From the NCBI GenBank assembly GCA_001796045.1, contig MGLN01000120.1, positions 1 to 6,278 of the forward strand: DNA of 6,278 bases, in the 5' to 3' direction. Of this stretch, positions 1 to 5,539 are shown piece by piece. Every line of letters starts with the position of its first letter. Within the stretch, counting starts at the first letter, position 1. The stretch comes from Caulobacterales bacterium RIFOXYB1_FULL_67_16. GTDB lineage: Bacteria; Pseudomonadota; Alphaproteobacteria; Caulobacterales; Caulobacteraceae. The notes below the pieces were generated by a model. That model did no database searches. It was not told the origin of the DNA and saw only the letters and a list, made by a program, of their open reading frames with translations. The position numbers were made by a program, and so were the translations under genes.

Positions 1-475
1 CCTCGTCGCGATAACACAGCCTCAGCCGCCGCTCGGTGCGGATCGCCTTCCTCAGCAGGGCGGGATCGACCAGATCGGTCGGAAACGGCGCGCCCGGCAC
101 GACCAGCAGGGCCGAGGTCTCCATCTCGTCGCGCAGATCCGGGGGCAAGACCGCCGCGATCCGGCCCAGCGCGCCCAGGGCCGCTTCGCGCATCCGCGCA
201 TCGGCCCGATCCGCCACCCAGCGCGACCCCAGCACCAGGGCCTCCACCTCCTCCGGCGTGAACATCAGCGGCGGCAGCAGGAAGCCCGGTTTCAATACAT
301 AGCCGACCCCCGGCTCCCCCTCGATCGTCGCCCCCTGGGCCTGCAGGCTGGCGATGTCGCGATACAGGGTGCGCAGACTGACCCCCATCTCCTCGGCCAG
401 CGCACGACCGCTGACCGGCCGGCGCCGGCGCCGCAGGGCGTTGAGAAGATCAAGCAGGCGTTCGGACCGGGACAC
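1..475 (-). CDS. YafY-type HTH/WYL transcriptional regulator (partial, C-terminus off window)
   Basis: This is the N-terminal 158 codons of a DNA-binding regulator, read leftward and cut by the left edge. Residues 1-60 form a DeoR/HTH_11-type winged helix: a MSRSERLLDLL opening, an arginine run at 15-19, a recognition-helix region around GVSLRTLYRDI (31-41) and a wing ending GEPGVGYVL (53-61). Residues 66-140 match the YafY linker (FLLPPLMFTPEEVEALVLG). The last visible stretch, ending RLRLCYRDE, looks like the first strand of a WYL domain, known in this family to sense ligands or nucleic acid. The start is GTG at 475-473. An in-frame TAG four codons upstream leaves no earlier start, and no Shine-Dalgarno is visible. 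Expected full length is about 230 residues. It lies 41 bases downstream of the HxlR gene on the same strand, so co-transcription is possible, but a promoter-like element sits in the gap. The regulated genes cannot be inferred. Confidence 0.85.
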   Translation of the reverse strand, partial: MSRSERLLDLLNALRRRRRPVSGRALAEEMGVSLRTLYRDIASLQAQGATIEGEPGVGYVLKPGFLLPPLMFTPEEVEALVLGSRWVADRADARMREAALGALGRIAAVLPPDLRDEMETSALLVVPGAPFPTDLVDPALLRKAIRTERRLRLCYRDE

Positions 476-481
476 GACGCC

Positions 482-489
482 AGCCTAGC
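482..489 (-). promoter_or_regulatory. Candidate -10 element for the YafY-type regulator, possibly leaderless
   Basis: On the minus strand the bases read GCTAGGCT and end six bases before the GTG start at 475. This resembles the alphaproteobacterial GCTANAWC -10 element. A transcript started at normal distance would begin at or next to the start codon, which fits the absence of a ribosome binding site. The -35 region (around TTCTGTC) is a poor match, so this is a suggestion only. Confidence 0.3.
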
Positions 490-516
490 AGACCTGCTGA
501 CAGAAAGCGGCAGCAG

Positions 517-1008
517 CTAAGCCGCCTCGTCCTTCGGCATCATGTCCCCCACCGTCGGCCGGTTCTCCGACCGCGTCAGCCGGATGTCTCTCGGCTTGAC
601 GATCTCGCCGCAGCAGCCGCAGGCGATGCGGGGGGTCAGGGTCGAACCGCAGGTCTTGTGCACCATGTCTATGCCGCAGTCGGCCTCGCCATAGACGTGT
701 TTGGCGCCCCAGCCGTGCAGGGTCACCAGCACCCCGTACAGATCCTTGCCCTTGGCGGTCAGGACATATTCGTTGCGCGGCGGGCGTACGGAATAGGGCC
801 GCGGCTCCAGCACCCCGTGCTGGACCAGGCTTTTCAGACGCGCGGCCAGGACGTTGCGCGCTACGCCCAGATTGTCCTGCCATTGCTCGAACCGGCTGAC
901 CCCGTTGAAAGCGTCGCGGATGACCAGCAGGGTCCACGGATCGCCGATCACCTCCAGGGTGGCGGCGATGGAGCAGCTTTGGCGGCTGTAGTCTGCGGTG
1001 CGTCCCAT
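517..1008 (-). CDS. HxlR-family winged-helix transcriptional regulator with C-terminal Cys motif
   Basis: A complete 163-residue HxlR-type (DUF24) DNA-binding protein. Residues 12-104 carry the family pattern: Cys12 followed by SIAATLEVIGDPWTLLVIRDAF, then the recognition region FEQWQDNLGVARNVLAARLKSLVQHGVLEPR (40-70), the wing RPPRNEYVLTAKGKDL (75-90) and TLHGWGAKH (96-104). The N-terminal Cys lies where redox-sensing HxlR members such as YodB and HypR have their reactive Cys. A C-terminal extension has H117-x2-C120-G and C130-G-C132-C133-G, which could bind a metal such as zinc or take part in disulfides. HxlR proteins usually act as dimeric repressors or activators of neighbouring genes. 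Here the gene is divergent from an acyl-CoA thioesterase, and repeats lie between them, suggesting autoregulation and control of that gene. The start ATG has only a weak ribosome binding site. The family call is firm; the signal and targets are inferred. Confidence 0.93.
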   Translation of the reverse strand: MGRTADYSRQSCSIAATLEVIGDPWTLLVIRDAFNGVSRFEQWQDNLGVARNVLAARLKSLVQHGVLEPRPYSVRPPRNEYVLTAKGKDLYGVLVTLHGWGAKHVYGEADCGIDMVHKTCGSTLTPRIACGCCGEIVKPRDIRLTRSENRPTVGDMMPKDEAA

Positions 1009-1036
1009 GCGACAAAAGTGACCCCGCGTCAGGCGG

Positions 1037-1087
1037 TTGGCAAGAGGGTTGCCAATCCGAACCGGCTAGGTCAGTCTTGTTTGGCAA
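1037..1087. promoter_or_regulatory. Candidate operator: inverted repeat plus third half-site
   Basis: TTGGCAA (1037-1043) and TTGCCAA (1049-1055) are perfect inverted 7-base arms separated by GAGGG. A third exact TTGGCAA lies at 1081-1087. The group sits 29-79 bases upstream of the HxlR start and covers the candidate -35 and initiation region of the divergent thioesterase. HxlR dimers typically bind such dyads in the promoters they control. Binding by the adjacent HxlR protein is inferred; the repeats themselves are directly visible. Confidence 0.5.
1049..1072 (+). promoter_or_regulatory. Candidate promoter for the acyl-CoA thioesterase
   Basis: TTGCCA (1049-1054) is followed after ten bases by GCTAGGTC (1065-1072). 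This matches the Caulobacter housekeeping pattern TTGACG-N10-14-GCTANAWC at four of six positions for -35 and all but one for -10. Initiation would fall near 1079, leaving a leader of about 130 bases. The -35 coincides with the right arm of the inverted repeat, so a bound regulator would block it. The opposite strand has a weaker mirror-image candidate (TTGCCA at 1087-1082, CCTAGCC near 1070) that could serve the HxlR gene. Confidence 0.4.
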
Positions 1088-1094
1088 CGGACCT

Positions 1095-1112
1095 GCGAAC
1101 CTCCCGGTTCGC
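1095..1112. repeat. Perfect 7-bp hairpin in the thioesterase leader
   Basis: GCGAACC (1095-1101), loop TCCC, GGTTCGC (1106-1112) form a perfect stem with a four-base loop. No T-tract follows, so it is not a standard intrinsic terminator. It could be a second operator or a leader RNA structure. A related CCGAACC occurs at 1057-1063. Function is unknown. Confidence 0.4.
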
Positions 1113-1211
1113 CGCCCTTGTTCCTTTGACTGGCGGAGGGCCCGGCGTTCAGGTCGCACGACTTGAAGATCGGCCTTCCGCCCCTTCTTCGCCTGACGCA
1201 GGATGGCGCCC

Positions 1212-2069
1212 ATGGCCGATACCACTCCCCCCGTCTCCCTCGACGCCGCCTTGGCCTTTCACACCCTGGACGACGGCGGCCTGTCGGCGCCCGTGCCCGG
1301 TCATTTCTCCAACGGCCCCTCGGGCCTGCCGCCGGAGAAGGGCTTCCCCTTCGGCGGTCTGCTGGCGGCCCTGTGCGCCCAGTCGATGCGCCGGGGGCTG
1401 GCCCTGACCGCGCCGCTGCGCACCCTGTCGGTCCAGTATCTGTCGGCGGCCCGATTCGGCGATCAGGTCGCCTTTCACCCCCGCCTGCTGAAGGGCGGTC
1501 GCAATGTCCTCTATGCGGCGGTCGAGGCGGAACAGGACGGCCGCATGACCCATCACGCCACAGGCACTTACGGCCTGGACGGCGACGCCCCGCCCCTGAC
1601 CCCGCTTCATCTGCCGCCGCCCCCGCTGGACAGCCTGAACCCCGCCGCCACCATCCAGGGTCCGATGTCGCCCCACTTCGCCCAGCACGTCGAATACCGT
1701 TTCGACGGCGGCCCCAACGTCCTGGGCGGCAATGCGGGAAAGCCGGTGATCGAACGCACCTGGATGCGGATGGCCGACCGGCGACCGCTGGACGAGGTCG
1801 GCCTCTGCTATCTGCTGGACGCCCTCTATCCCCCGGCCTGGACCACATCCTCCATGCCTGCGCCCATGACCACCGTCGATCTGCGCATCGACATCCTGAC
1901 CGACCCGACCCCCGAAACCGCGCCCGAGGGCTGGGCCTTCTTCGAGTTCCGGATGCTGGACCTGGGCCTGGGCTGGACCGTGGACGAGGCGACCGCCTGG
2001 GGCGCCGACGGAACCCCGCTGGCGATCTCGCGCCAGCGCCGCAAACTGCTCCCGCAACGCGGCGGCTGA
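1212..2069 (+). CDS. Thioesterase-family protein, TesB-like double hotdog acyl-CoA thioesterase
   Basis: Probably a cytoplasmic acyl-CoA thioesterase that hydrolyses acyl-CoA to fatty acid and CoA. Two tandem hotdog folds are recognisable. The first (about residues 25-125) has the GFPFGGLLAAL helix and TLSVQYLSAARFGDQV strand region and ends THHATGTYG. The second (about 185-282) has LLDALYPPAW, TTVDLRIDIL, WAFFEFRMLDLGLGWTVDE and a final SRQRRKLL. Candidate TesB-like catalytic residues are Asp203, Thr220 or Thr221 and Gln275. The 285-residue length fits the family. I chose the ATG at 1212 because AGG at 1200-1202 is then nine bases upstream. The ATG at 1203 (three more residues) would have that AGG directly adjacent. 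It is divergent from the HxlR gene and probably its target. Acyl chain preference cannot be read from the sequence. Confidence 0.85.
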   Translation: MADTTPPVSLDAALAFHTLDDGGLSAPVPGHFSNGPSGLPPEKGFPFGGLLAALCAQSMRRGLALTAPLRTLSVQYLSAARFGDQVAFHPRLLKGGRNVLYAAVEAEQDGRMTHHATGTYGLDGDAPPLTPLHLPPPPLDSLNPAATIQGPMSPHFAQHVEYRFDGGPNVLGGNAGKPVIERTWMRMADRRPLDEVGLCYLLDALYPPAWTTSSMPAPMTTVDLRIDILTDPTPETAPEGWAFFEFRMLDLGLGWTVDEATAWGADGTPLAISRQRRKLLPQRGG

Positions 2070-2136
2070 TCCGATAACGGTCAGGCCCCGTTCACCATTC
2101 GGCTGTAGTCTCCGCATCTCACGAGAGATTCGTTCC

Positions 2137-2412
2137 ATGACCGACCGCCGCCCCCTGCGCGCCGCCGCCCTGCCTCTGCTGCTGGGGTCGGCCCTGCTCC
2201 TCCAGGGCTGCGTCGTCGGAACCGTGGTCGGCGGCACCGCCGCCGTCGTGGGCGGCGCGGCCAAGGCCGGGGGCGCGGTGGTGGGCGCCGGCTTCGACGC
2301 CGTCACCACCTCCGACGAGGAAACCCGCGCCCGCCGGGAACGGGAACAGCGCGACTATGAACGCGAACAACGCCGCTGCGAACAACGCCAGAGGCAGGGC
2401 AAGACCTGCTGA
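2137..2412 (+). CDS. Small glycine-zipper lipoprotein
   Basis: A 91-residue predicted lipoprotein. Arginines at 4, 5 and 8, a hydrophobic core (9-22) and the lipobox LLQGC give a signal peptide cut before Cys25, which would be lipidated. Val at +2 lacks the Asp retention signal and points to the outer membrane. Residues 26-53 are almost all Gly, Val and Ala with GxxxG spacings (28/32, 46/50), a glycine-zipper pattern able to pack in or on a membrane. Residues 58-90 are highly charged, Glu/Arg/Gln-rich and likely helical or coiled-coil, with Cys81 and a terminal Cys91. A GAGAGA at 2123-2128 is a suitably spaced ribosome binding site. It follows the thioesterase by 67 bases; a weak GCTGTAGT (2102-2109) might be its -10. 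No specific function is recognised; a small envelope-structure role is an inference. Confidence 0.8.
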   Translation: MTDRRPLRAAALPLLLGSALLLQGCVVGTVVGGTAAVVGGAAKAGGAVVGAGFDAVTTSDEETRARREREQRDYEREQRRCEQRQRQGKTC

Positions 2413-2444
2413 TCGGCTGATCCCACAGTCTCTCGTCTTCCGGC

Positions 2445-2468
2445 CCGACAGCGGTTTCGTGCTACGGT
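2445..2468 (+). promoter_or_regulatory. Candidate promoter of the alpha/beta hydrolase, possibly leaderless
   Basis: CCGACA (2445-2450) and GCTACGGT (2461-2468) are separated by ten bases and resemble TTGACG-N10-14-GCTANAWC. The -10 ends seven bases before the ATG at 2476, and no Shine-Dalgarno is visible, so transcription may begin at the start codon. The layout is the same as at the YafY-type gene. The -35 match is weak. Confidence 0.35.
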
Positions 2469-2475
2469 CTCGGAC

Positions 2476-3168
2476 ATGACCCCGACCGTCCTGATCCCCG
2501 GCCTCGCCTGCACGGCCGAAATGTTCGCGCGCCAGACCGTCGCCCTGTGGCCTTACGGCCCGGTGACCGTCGCCTCGACGCTTGAGGGCGACAGCATCGC
2601 CGCCATGGCGGCGGCCATCCTGCGCGACGCCCCGGCCCGTTTCGCGCTCGGGGGCATCTCCATGGGGGGCTATATCGCCTTGGAGATCCTGCGCCAGGCG
2701 CCGGAGCGCGTGGTGAAGCTGGCCCTGCTCGACACCTCGGCCCGCGCCGACACGCCCGAGCAGATCGAGGCGCGCCGCCTGCTGATAGAGCGGGTCGGGA
2801 ACGGCGAACTGGAGGCGGTCCTCGCCCAGGTCACGCCCAACCTGCTTCATCCCGACCATCGCGACCGTCAGGATCTGATCGACATCCAGATCCGCATGGG
2901 CCGCGACGTCGGCCCTGAGGGCTTCATCCGCCAAGAGGCGGCGATCACCAAACGGATCGACTCGCGTCCACACCTGGCGGATATCCGGGTTCCGACCCTG
3001 GTCCTGGTCGGCGACCGCGACCCGCTGACGCCGCCGGATCGCGCAAAGGAAATCGCCGAGGCCGTTTCCGGCGCCCGCCTCGTCGTCATCCCCGACTGCG
3101 GCCACGCCTCCACCCTGGAACAACCCGAAGCGGTCAGCGCCGCCCTGACGGAATGGCTCTCCGCCTGA
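2476..3168 (+). CDS. Alpha/beta-fold hydrolase (serine hydrolase)
   Basis: A compact 230-residue alpha/beta hydrolase, probably a cytoplasmic esterase or related enzyme. It opens directly with the first strand and oxyanion region (TVLIPGLACTAEMF, 4-17). The nucleophile elbow is G60-I-S62-M-G-G, making Ser62 the nucleophile. The acid is most likely Asp182 in GDRDPLTPP (179-187), and the base is His210 in CGHASTLEQP (208-217). The triad order and spacing are intact. The lid between about 85 and 165 is short and charged, and no signal peptide is present. It sits 63 bases after the lipoprotein gene with its own promoter-like sequence, so it may be transcribed independently. The substrate cannot be inferred. 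Nearby acyl-CoA thioesterase could suggest lipid or ester metabolism, but that is weak context. Confidence 0.9.
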   Translation: MTPTVLIPGLACTAEMFARQTVALWPYGPVTVASTLEGDSIAAMAAAILRDAPARFALGGISMGGYIALEILRQAPERVVKLALLDTSARADTPEQIEARRLLIERVGNGELEAVLAQVTPNLLHPDHRDRQDLIDIQIRMGRDVGPEGFIRQEAAITKRIDSRPHLADIRVPTLVLVGDRDPLTPPDRAKEIAEAVSGARLVVIPDCGHASTLEQPEAVSAALTEWLSA

Positions 3169-3208
3169 GGCGCTCCGTCGGCCGCCGCCCCGGCGATGAC
3201 GCCCGCTT

Positions 3209-3221
3209 TCGATTTAATCGA
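3209..3221. repeat. AT-rich 13-bp palindrome upstream of the yjgN-like gene
   Basis: TCGATT-T-AATCGA is a perfect dyad with six-base arms around one base. It stands out in an otherwise very GC-rich window and lies 60-72 bases upstream of the YjgN-family start, just before the candidate promoter. It could be a regulator binding site or an upstream promoter element; no specific regulator is recognised. Confidence 0.35.
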
Positions 3222-3234
3222 TTGCACCCTCGCG

Positions 3235-3260
3235 TTGTCTGCGGATATCCAGAGTAGGGG
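3235..3260 (+). promoter_or_regulatory. Weak candidate promoter for the yjgN-M48 operon
   Basis: TTGTCT (3235-3240) lies twelve bases before AGTAGGGG (3253-3260), a partial match to the alphaproteobacterial housekeeping pattern. An alternative pair is TTGCAC (3222-3227) with GATATC (3244-3249), spaced 16 bases. Neither is strong, but a promoter is expected in this 112-base gap because the downstream unit begins here. Confidence 0.25.
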
Positions 3261-3267
3261 ATACAGC

Positions 3268-3276
3268 AGGGGGAGG
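3268..3276 (+). promoter_or_regulatory. Strong ribosome binding site deciding a TTG start
   Basis: A purine run AGGGGGAGG, including a full GGAGG at 3272-3276, ends four bases before TTG at 3281. No in-frame ATG or GTG offers a better start near the conserved domain, so this site supports TTG initiation for the YjgN-family gene. Confidence 0.7.
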
Positions 3277-3280
3277 CGTT

Positions 3281-4447
3281 TTGACCGACAGTACCGATGA
3301 CGCGCCGACGCCGGCGCGCCCGCTTGCCGACGCCTTGGGTCCGATCTCCGATCCCGACGAAGGCGCCGAGACCCTGGTCTTCTCCACCACCCTCCAGCCG
3401 TCGAAATTCCTGGGCCTCAGCCTGAAGAACGGCCTGCTGAACCTCGTGACCCTGACCCTCTGGCGGTTCTGGGGCAAGACCGAGGTGCGCCGCCGGATCT
3501 GGCGCGGCGTGCGCCTGAATGACGAGGCCTTCGAATACACCGGGCGCGGCGTCGAACTGTTCGTCGGATTCCTTCTGGCCCTTGTCGTGCTCGGCCTTCC
3601 CTTCCTGCTGATCGTCTTTGCTGTTCAGTTCAACCAACCGGGCCTGGCGGCCCTCATCATCTTCCCCTTCTACCTCTTCCTTTACTGGCTATGGGGCTTC
3701 GGCGTCTTCAGCGCCTTCCGCTACATGGCCAGCCGCACGACCTGGCGCGGCATTCGTTTCCGACTGACGGGGTCCGCAAGCAGCTATGGCCTCCGCTTCC
3801 TCGGCTATCTCCTGCTTTCCGGCATTACCGCCGGCTGGTTCTGGCCTGCGGCTGAACGCAAGCTGGCGGAGTCCCTGTGGGACGGACTGCGCTTCGGCGA
3901 CCGCAAGCTGGCCTTCCGCCTGGGCCGCGCAGAGAGCGAGGGCGTGTACGGCCCCTACGCCATCGGCTGGTTCGGCACCATCGGGGGCTACATTCTTCTG
4001 ATCGCCGTGGTCGGCGTCGTCATCGCCGCACTCGGTCTCGCCGGTCTGCTGCCGGAGCCGGACTCCGGCGGCGCACCGCCGGACGTCTTGATCATCGTCG
4101 GCGTCTACGGCGTCATGGCGCTGCTGGCCCCGATCTTCCTGCTGATCTGGGCGCCCTATCAGGCGGCCATGCTGCGCTCGATCGCCAAGGGGGTGTCGAT
4201 GGACGGCGCGGACTTCGCCCTGGACGTCAAGGCCCTGCCCCTGTGGTGGCTGACGGTCAGCAACCTGTTCCTGATCATCGTCACCCTGGGCTTCCTCATG
4301 CCCTGGGCCCAGGCGCGGACGGCGCGGTTCCTGATCCAGCGGTTGAAATCGACCGGCAAGGCCAAGGTCGGACTGGCGCACCAGACCGGCCGCGGCCCCG
4401 GATCGGGCGAAGGCCTGGCCGACGCCTTCGGCTTCTCGGCCATCTGA
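3281..4447 (+). CDS. YjgN family (DUF898) polytopic membrane protein
   Basis: A 388-residue inner-membrane protein matching the YjgN/DUF898 family, whose biochemical role is unknown. Residues 1-45 are acidic and soluble. The family signature appears at 31-90: TLVFSTTL, NLVTLTLWRFWGKTEVRRRIW, and FEYTGRGVEL. A second, related copy (TLGFLMPWAQARTARFLIQRL, 335-355) suggests internal duplication. Hydrophobic segments lie near 93-117, 121-146, 170-189, 227-256, 268-292 and 322-342, giving about six membrane passes. A basic cytoplasmic loop SRTTWRGIRFRL (151-162) separates two of them. Translation starts at TTG, supported by a strong ribosome binding site. The stop is followed after one base by the start of the M48 peptidase, so the two are translationally coupled. 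I recall YjgN genes being found beside M48 peptidase genes elsewhere, which supports a shared envelope function, possibly membrane protein quality control (inference). Confidence 0.9.
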   Translation: MTDSTDDAPTPARPLADALGPISDPDEGAETLVFSTTLQPSKFLGLSLKNGLLNLVTLTLWRFWGKTEVRRRIWRGVRLNDEAFEYTGRGVELFVGFLLALVVLGLPFLLIVFAVQFNQPGLAALIIFPFYLFLYWLWGFGVFSAFRYMASRTTWRGIRFRLTGSASSYGLRFLGYLLLSGITAGWFWPAAERKLAESLWDGLRFGDRKLAFRLGRAESEGVYGPYAIGWFGTIGGYILLIAVVGVVIAALGLAGLLPEPDSGGAPPDVLIIVGVYGVMALLAPIFLLIWAPYQAAMLRSIAKGVSMDGADFALDVKALPLWWLTVSNLFLIIVTLGFLMPWAQARTARFLIQRLKSTGKAKVGLAHQTGRGPGSGEGLADAFGFSAI

Positions 4448-4448
4448 G

Positions 4449-5537
4449 ATGGACGGCCGCTTCTACGACGGCAAGAGCGCCCGGTCCCATCCGGCCGTCG
4501 TCTCCGTCGATGCGGAGGCCGTGATCCTGTCGCTCGACGGCCAGGAACGCCGTTGGCCGGCCAAAGGTCTGACGGTGACCTTCGAGGCGAACGAGGCCCG
4601 CCTGTCGCACAGCGCCGAACCGGACGCCCGGCTGGTCGTGTCCCGGTCTGACTGGACCCTGTCGGGCGGTCTGTTGGCCAAACAGACCGCCCGCCGCGAC
4701 CGTTCGCGCGAGCGGCGCCTGGCCGTGGCCCTCGCCGTCGTGGCGGCGGCCGTGACCGGCTTCGTCTTCATCGGCATACCGGCCCTGTCGGGTCCGCTCG
4801 CCCGGGCGACGCCGGTCGAATACGAGCGCAACATGGGTCGAAACTTCGACCTGCAGATGAACGCCCTCTTCCCCCGCTGCGACGGCGAGGACGGCCAGGC
4901 CGCGCTCCAGGCCATGACCGACCGTCTGGCCGCCAACGCCGACACCGTGTTCGACATCCGCATCCGCGCCGTCCAGGCCCCGATGATCAACGCCTTCGCC
5001 CTGCCTGGCGGCTCCATCATCGTCACCGACGACCTGATCCGCTCGGCCGACACCCCCGACGAGGTCGCGGCCGTGGTAGCCCACGAGATCGCTCACGTCG
5101 AAAAGCGCCACGTCATGCAGGCGGTGTGGCGCAGCCTGGGCTTCGGCCTGATCCTCGACGCCGTGGTCGGCGGCGGCTCCGGCGCGGGCCAGCAGGCGGT
5201 GATCCTGGCCGGCCAGGCGACCGACCTCAGCTACGGCCGCGCGGCCGAACACGAAGCCGATGAACGGGGCCGCGCCTTGCTGCACGAAGCGGGTTTCAGC
5301 TCGAAGGGCATGGCCGCCTTCTTCGACCGCCTGTCGAAGATGGAGGATCAGAAGCTGGCCGAGGCGGCCGAGTTCGCCGCCACCCACCCGGCCTCCGGCC
5401 GTCGCGCCCGCGAGGCCCGCGCCGCCGAACGCCCCGGCGCCCCCGCCCTGTCCGCCGAGGACTGGCGTAAGGTCAAATCGGCCTGCAAGGCGGAAGACCC
5501 GACGCTTCGCGTGATCCGCCGCAAGCTGGGCCTATAG
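4449..5537 (+). CDS. M48-family membrane-anchored zinc metallopeptidase
   Basis: A 362-residue M48 peptidase. Residues 1-80 form a small soluble N-terminal domain (YDGKSARSHPAVVSVDAEAV), a type seen before M48 domains. A basic stretch (RRDRSRERR, 82-90) precedes one transmembrane segment at about 91-113, so by the positive-inside rule the catalytic domain is periplasmic. The domain shows NAFALPGGSIIVTDDLI (181-197), the zinc site H212-E-I-A-H216 with catalytic Glu213, the third ligand Glu267 in EHEAD (267-271) and THPASGRRARE (312-322) near the end. All key residues are intact. The only cysteines, 144 and 346, both lie outside the membrane and could pair. No strong ribosome binding site is seen; initiation probably depends on the upstream YjgN gene ending one base earlier. 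The likely role is degradation of damaged or misassembled envelope proteins (inference from the family). Its last six bases overlap the convergent queD. Confidence 0.93.
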   Translation: MDGRFYDGKSARSHPAVVSVDAEAVILSLDGQERRWPAKGLTVTFEANEARLSHSAEPDARLVVSRSDWTLSGGLLAKQTARRDRSRERRLAVALAVVAAAVTGFVFIGIPALSGPLARATPVEYERNMGRNFDLQMNALFPRCDGEDGQAALQAMTDRLAANADTVFDIRIRAVQAPMINAFALPGGSIIVTDDLIRSADTPDEVAAVVAHEIAHVEKRHVMQAVWRSLGFGLILDAVVGGGSGAGQQAVILAGQATDLSYGRAAEHEADERGRALLHEAGFSSKGMAAFFDRLSKMEDQKLAEAAEFAATHPASGRRAREARAAERPGAPALSAEDWRKVKSACKAEDPTLRVIRRKLGL

Positions 5538-5539
5538 GC
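5530..5539. other. Palindromic convergent gene overlap, M48 gene and queD
   Basis: GCCTATAGGC is a perfect ten-base palindrome. Its central CTATAG supplies the final Leu codon and stop (CTA TAG) of both the rightward M48 gene and the leftward queD, which overlap at 5532-5537. There is no loop or T-tract, so it is not an intrinsic terminator, and there is no intergenic space for one. Confidence 0.9.

Noticed and set aside
36..302. Plus-strand 88-codon open frame at the left end
   Set aside because: It is antisense to the YafY-type regulator, whose HTH motifs are clear, and is Ser/Arg-rich without a motif.
1149..2309. Long open frame of 386 codons on the minus strand
   Set aside because: It lies opposite the thioesterase and lipoprotein genes, has repetitive low-complexity Gly/Arg/Gln composition and no family motif; it is a GC-driven antisense shadow.
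2119..3123. Minus-strand open frame of 334 codons opposite the alpha/beta hydrolase
   Set aside because: The forward strand has an intact Ser-Asp-His hydrolase; the reverse translation has no recognisable domain.
3169..3208. GC-rich inverted stretch after the hydrolase as an intrinsic terminator
   Set aside because: The CGG/CCG runs form only imperfect stems and no T-tract follows, so a terminator cannot be supported.
3877..4524. Plus-strand open frame rich in Arg/Gly spanning the YjgN-M48 junction
   Set aside because: It is a frame-shifted reading of the YjgN gene with arginine-rich composition and no motif.
4296..5387. Minus-strand open frame of 363 codons opposite the M48 gene
   Set aside because: The forward frame carries HEIAH, EHEAD and other M48 signatures; the reverse frame shows only biased composition.
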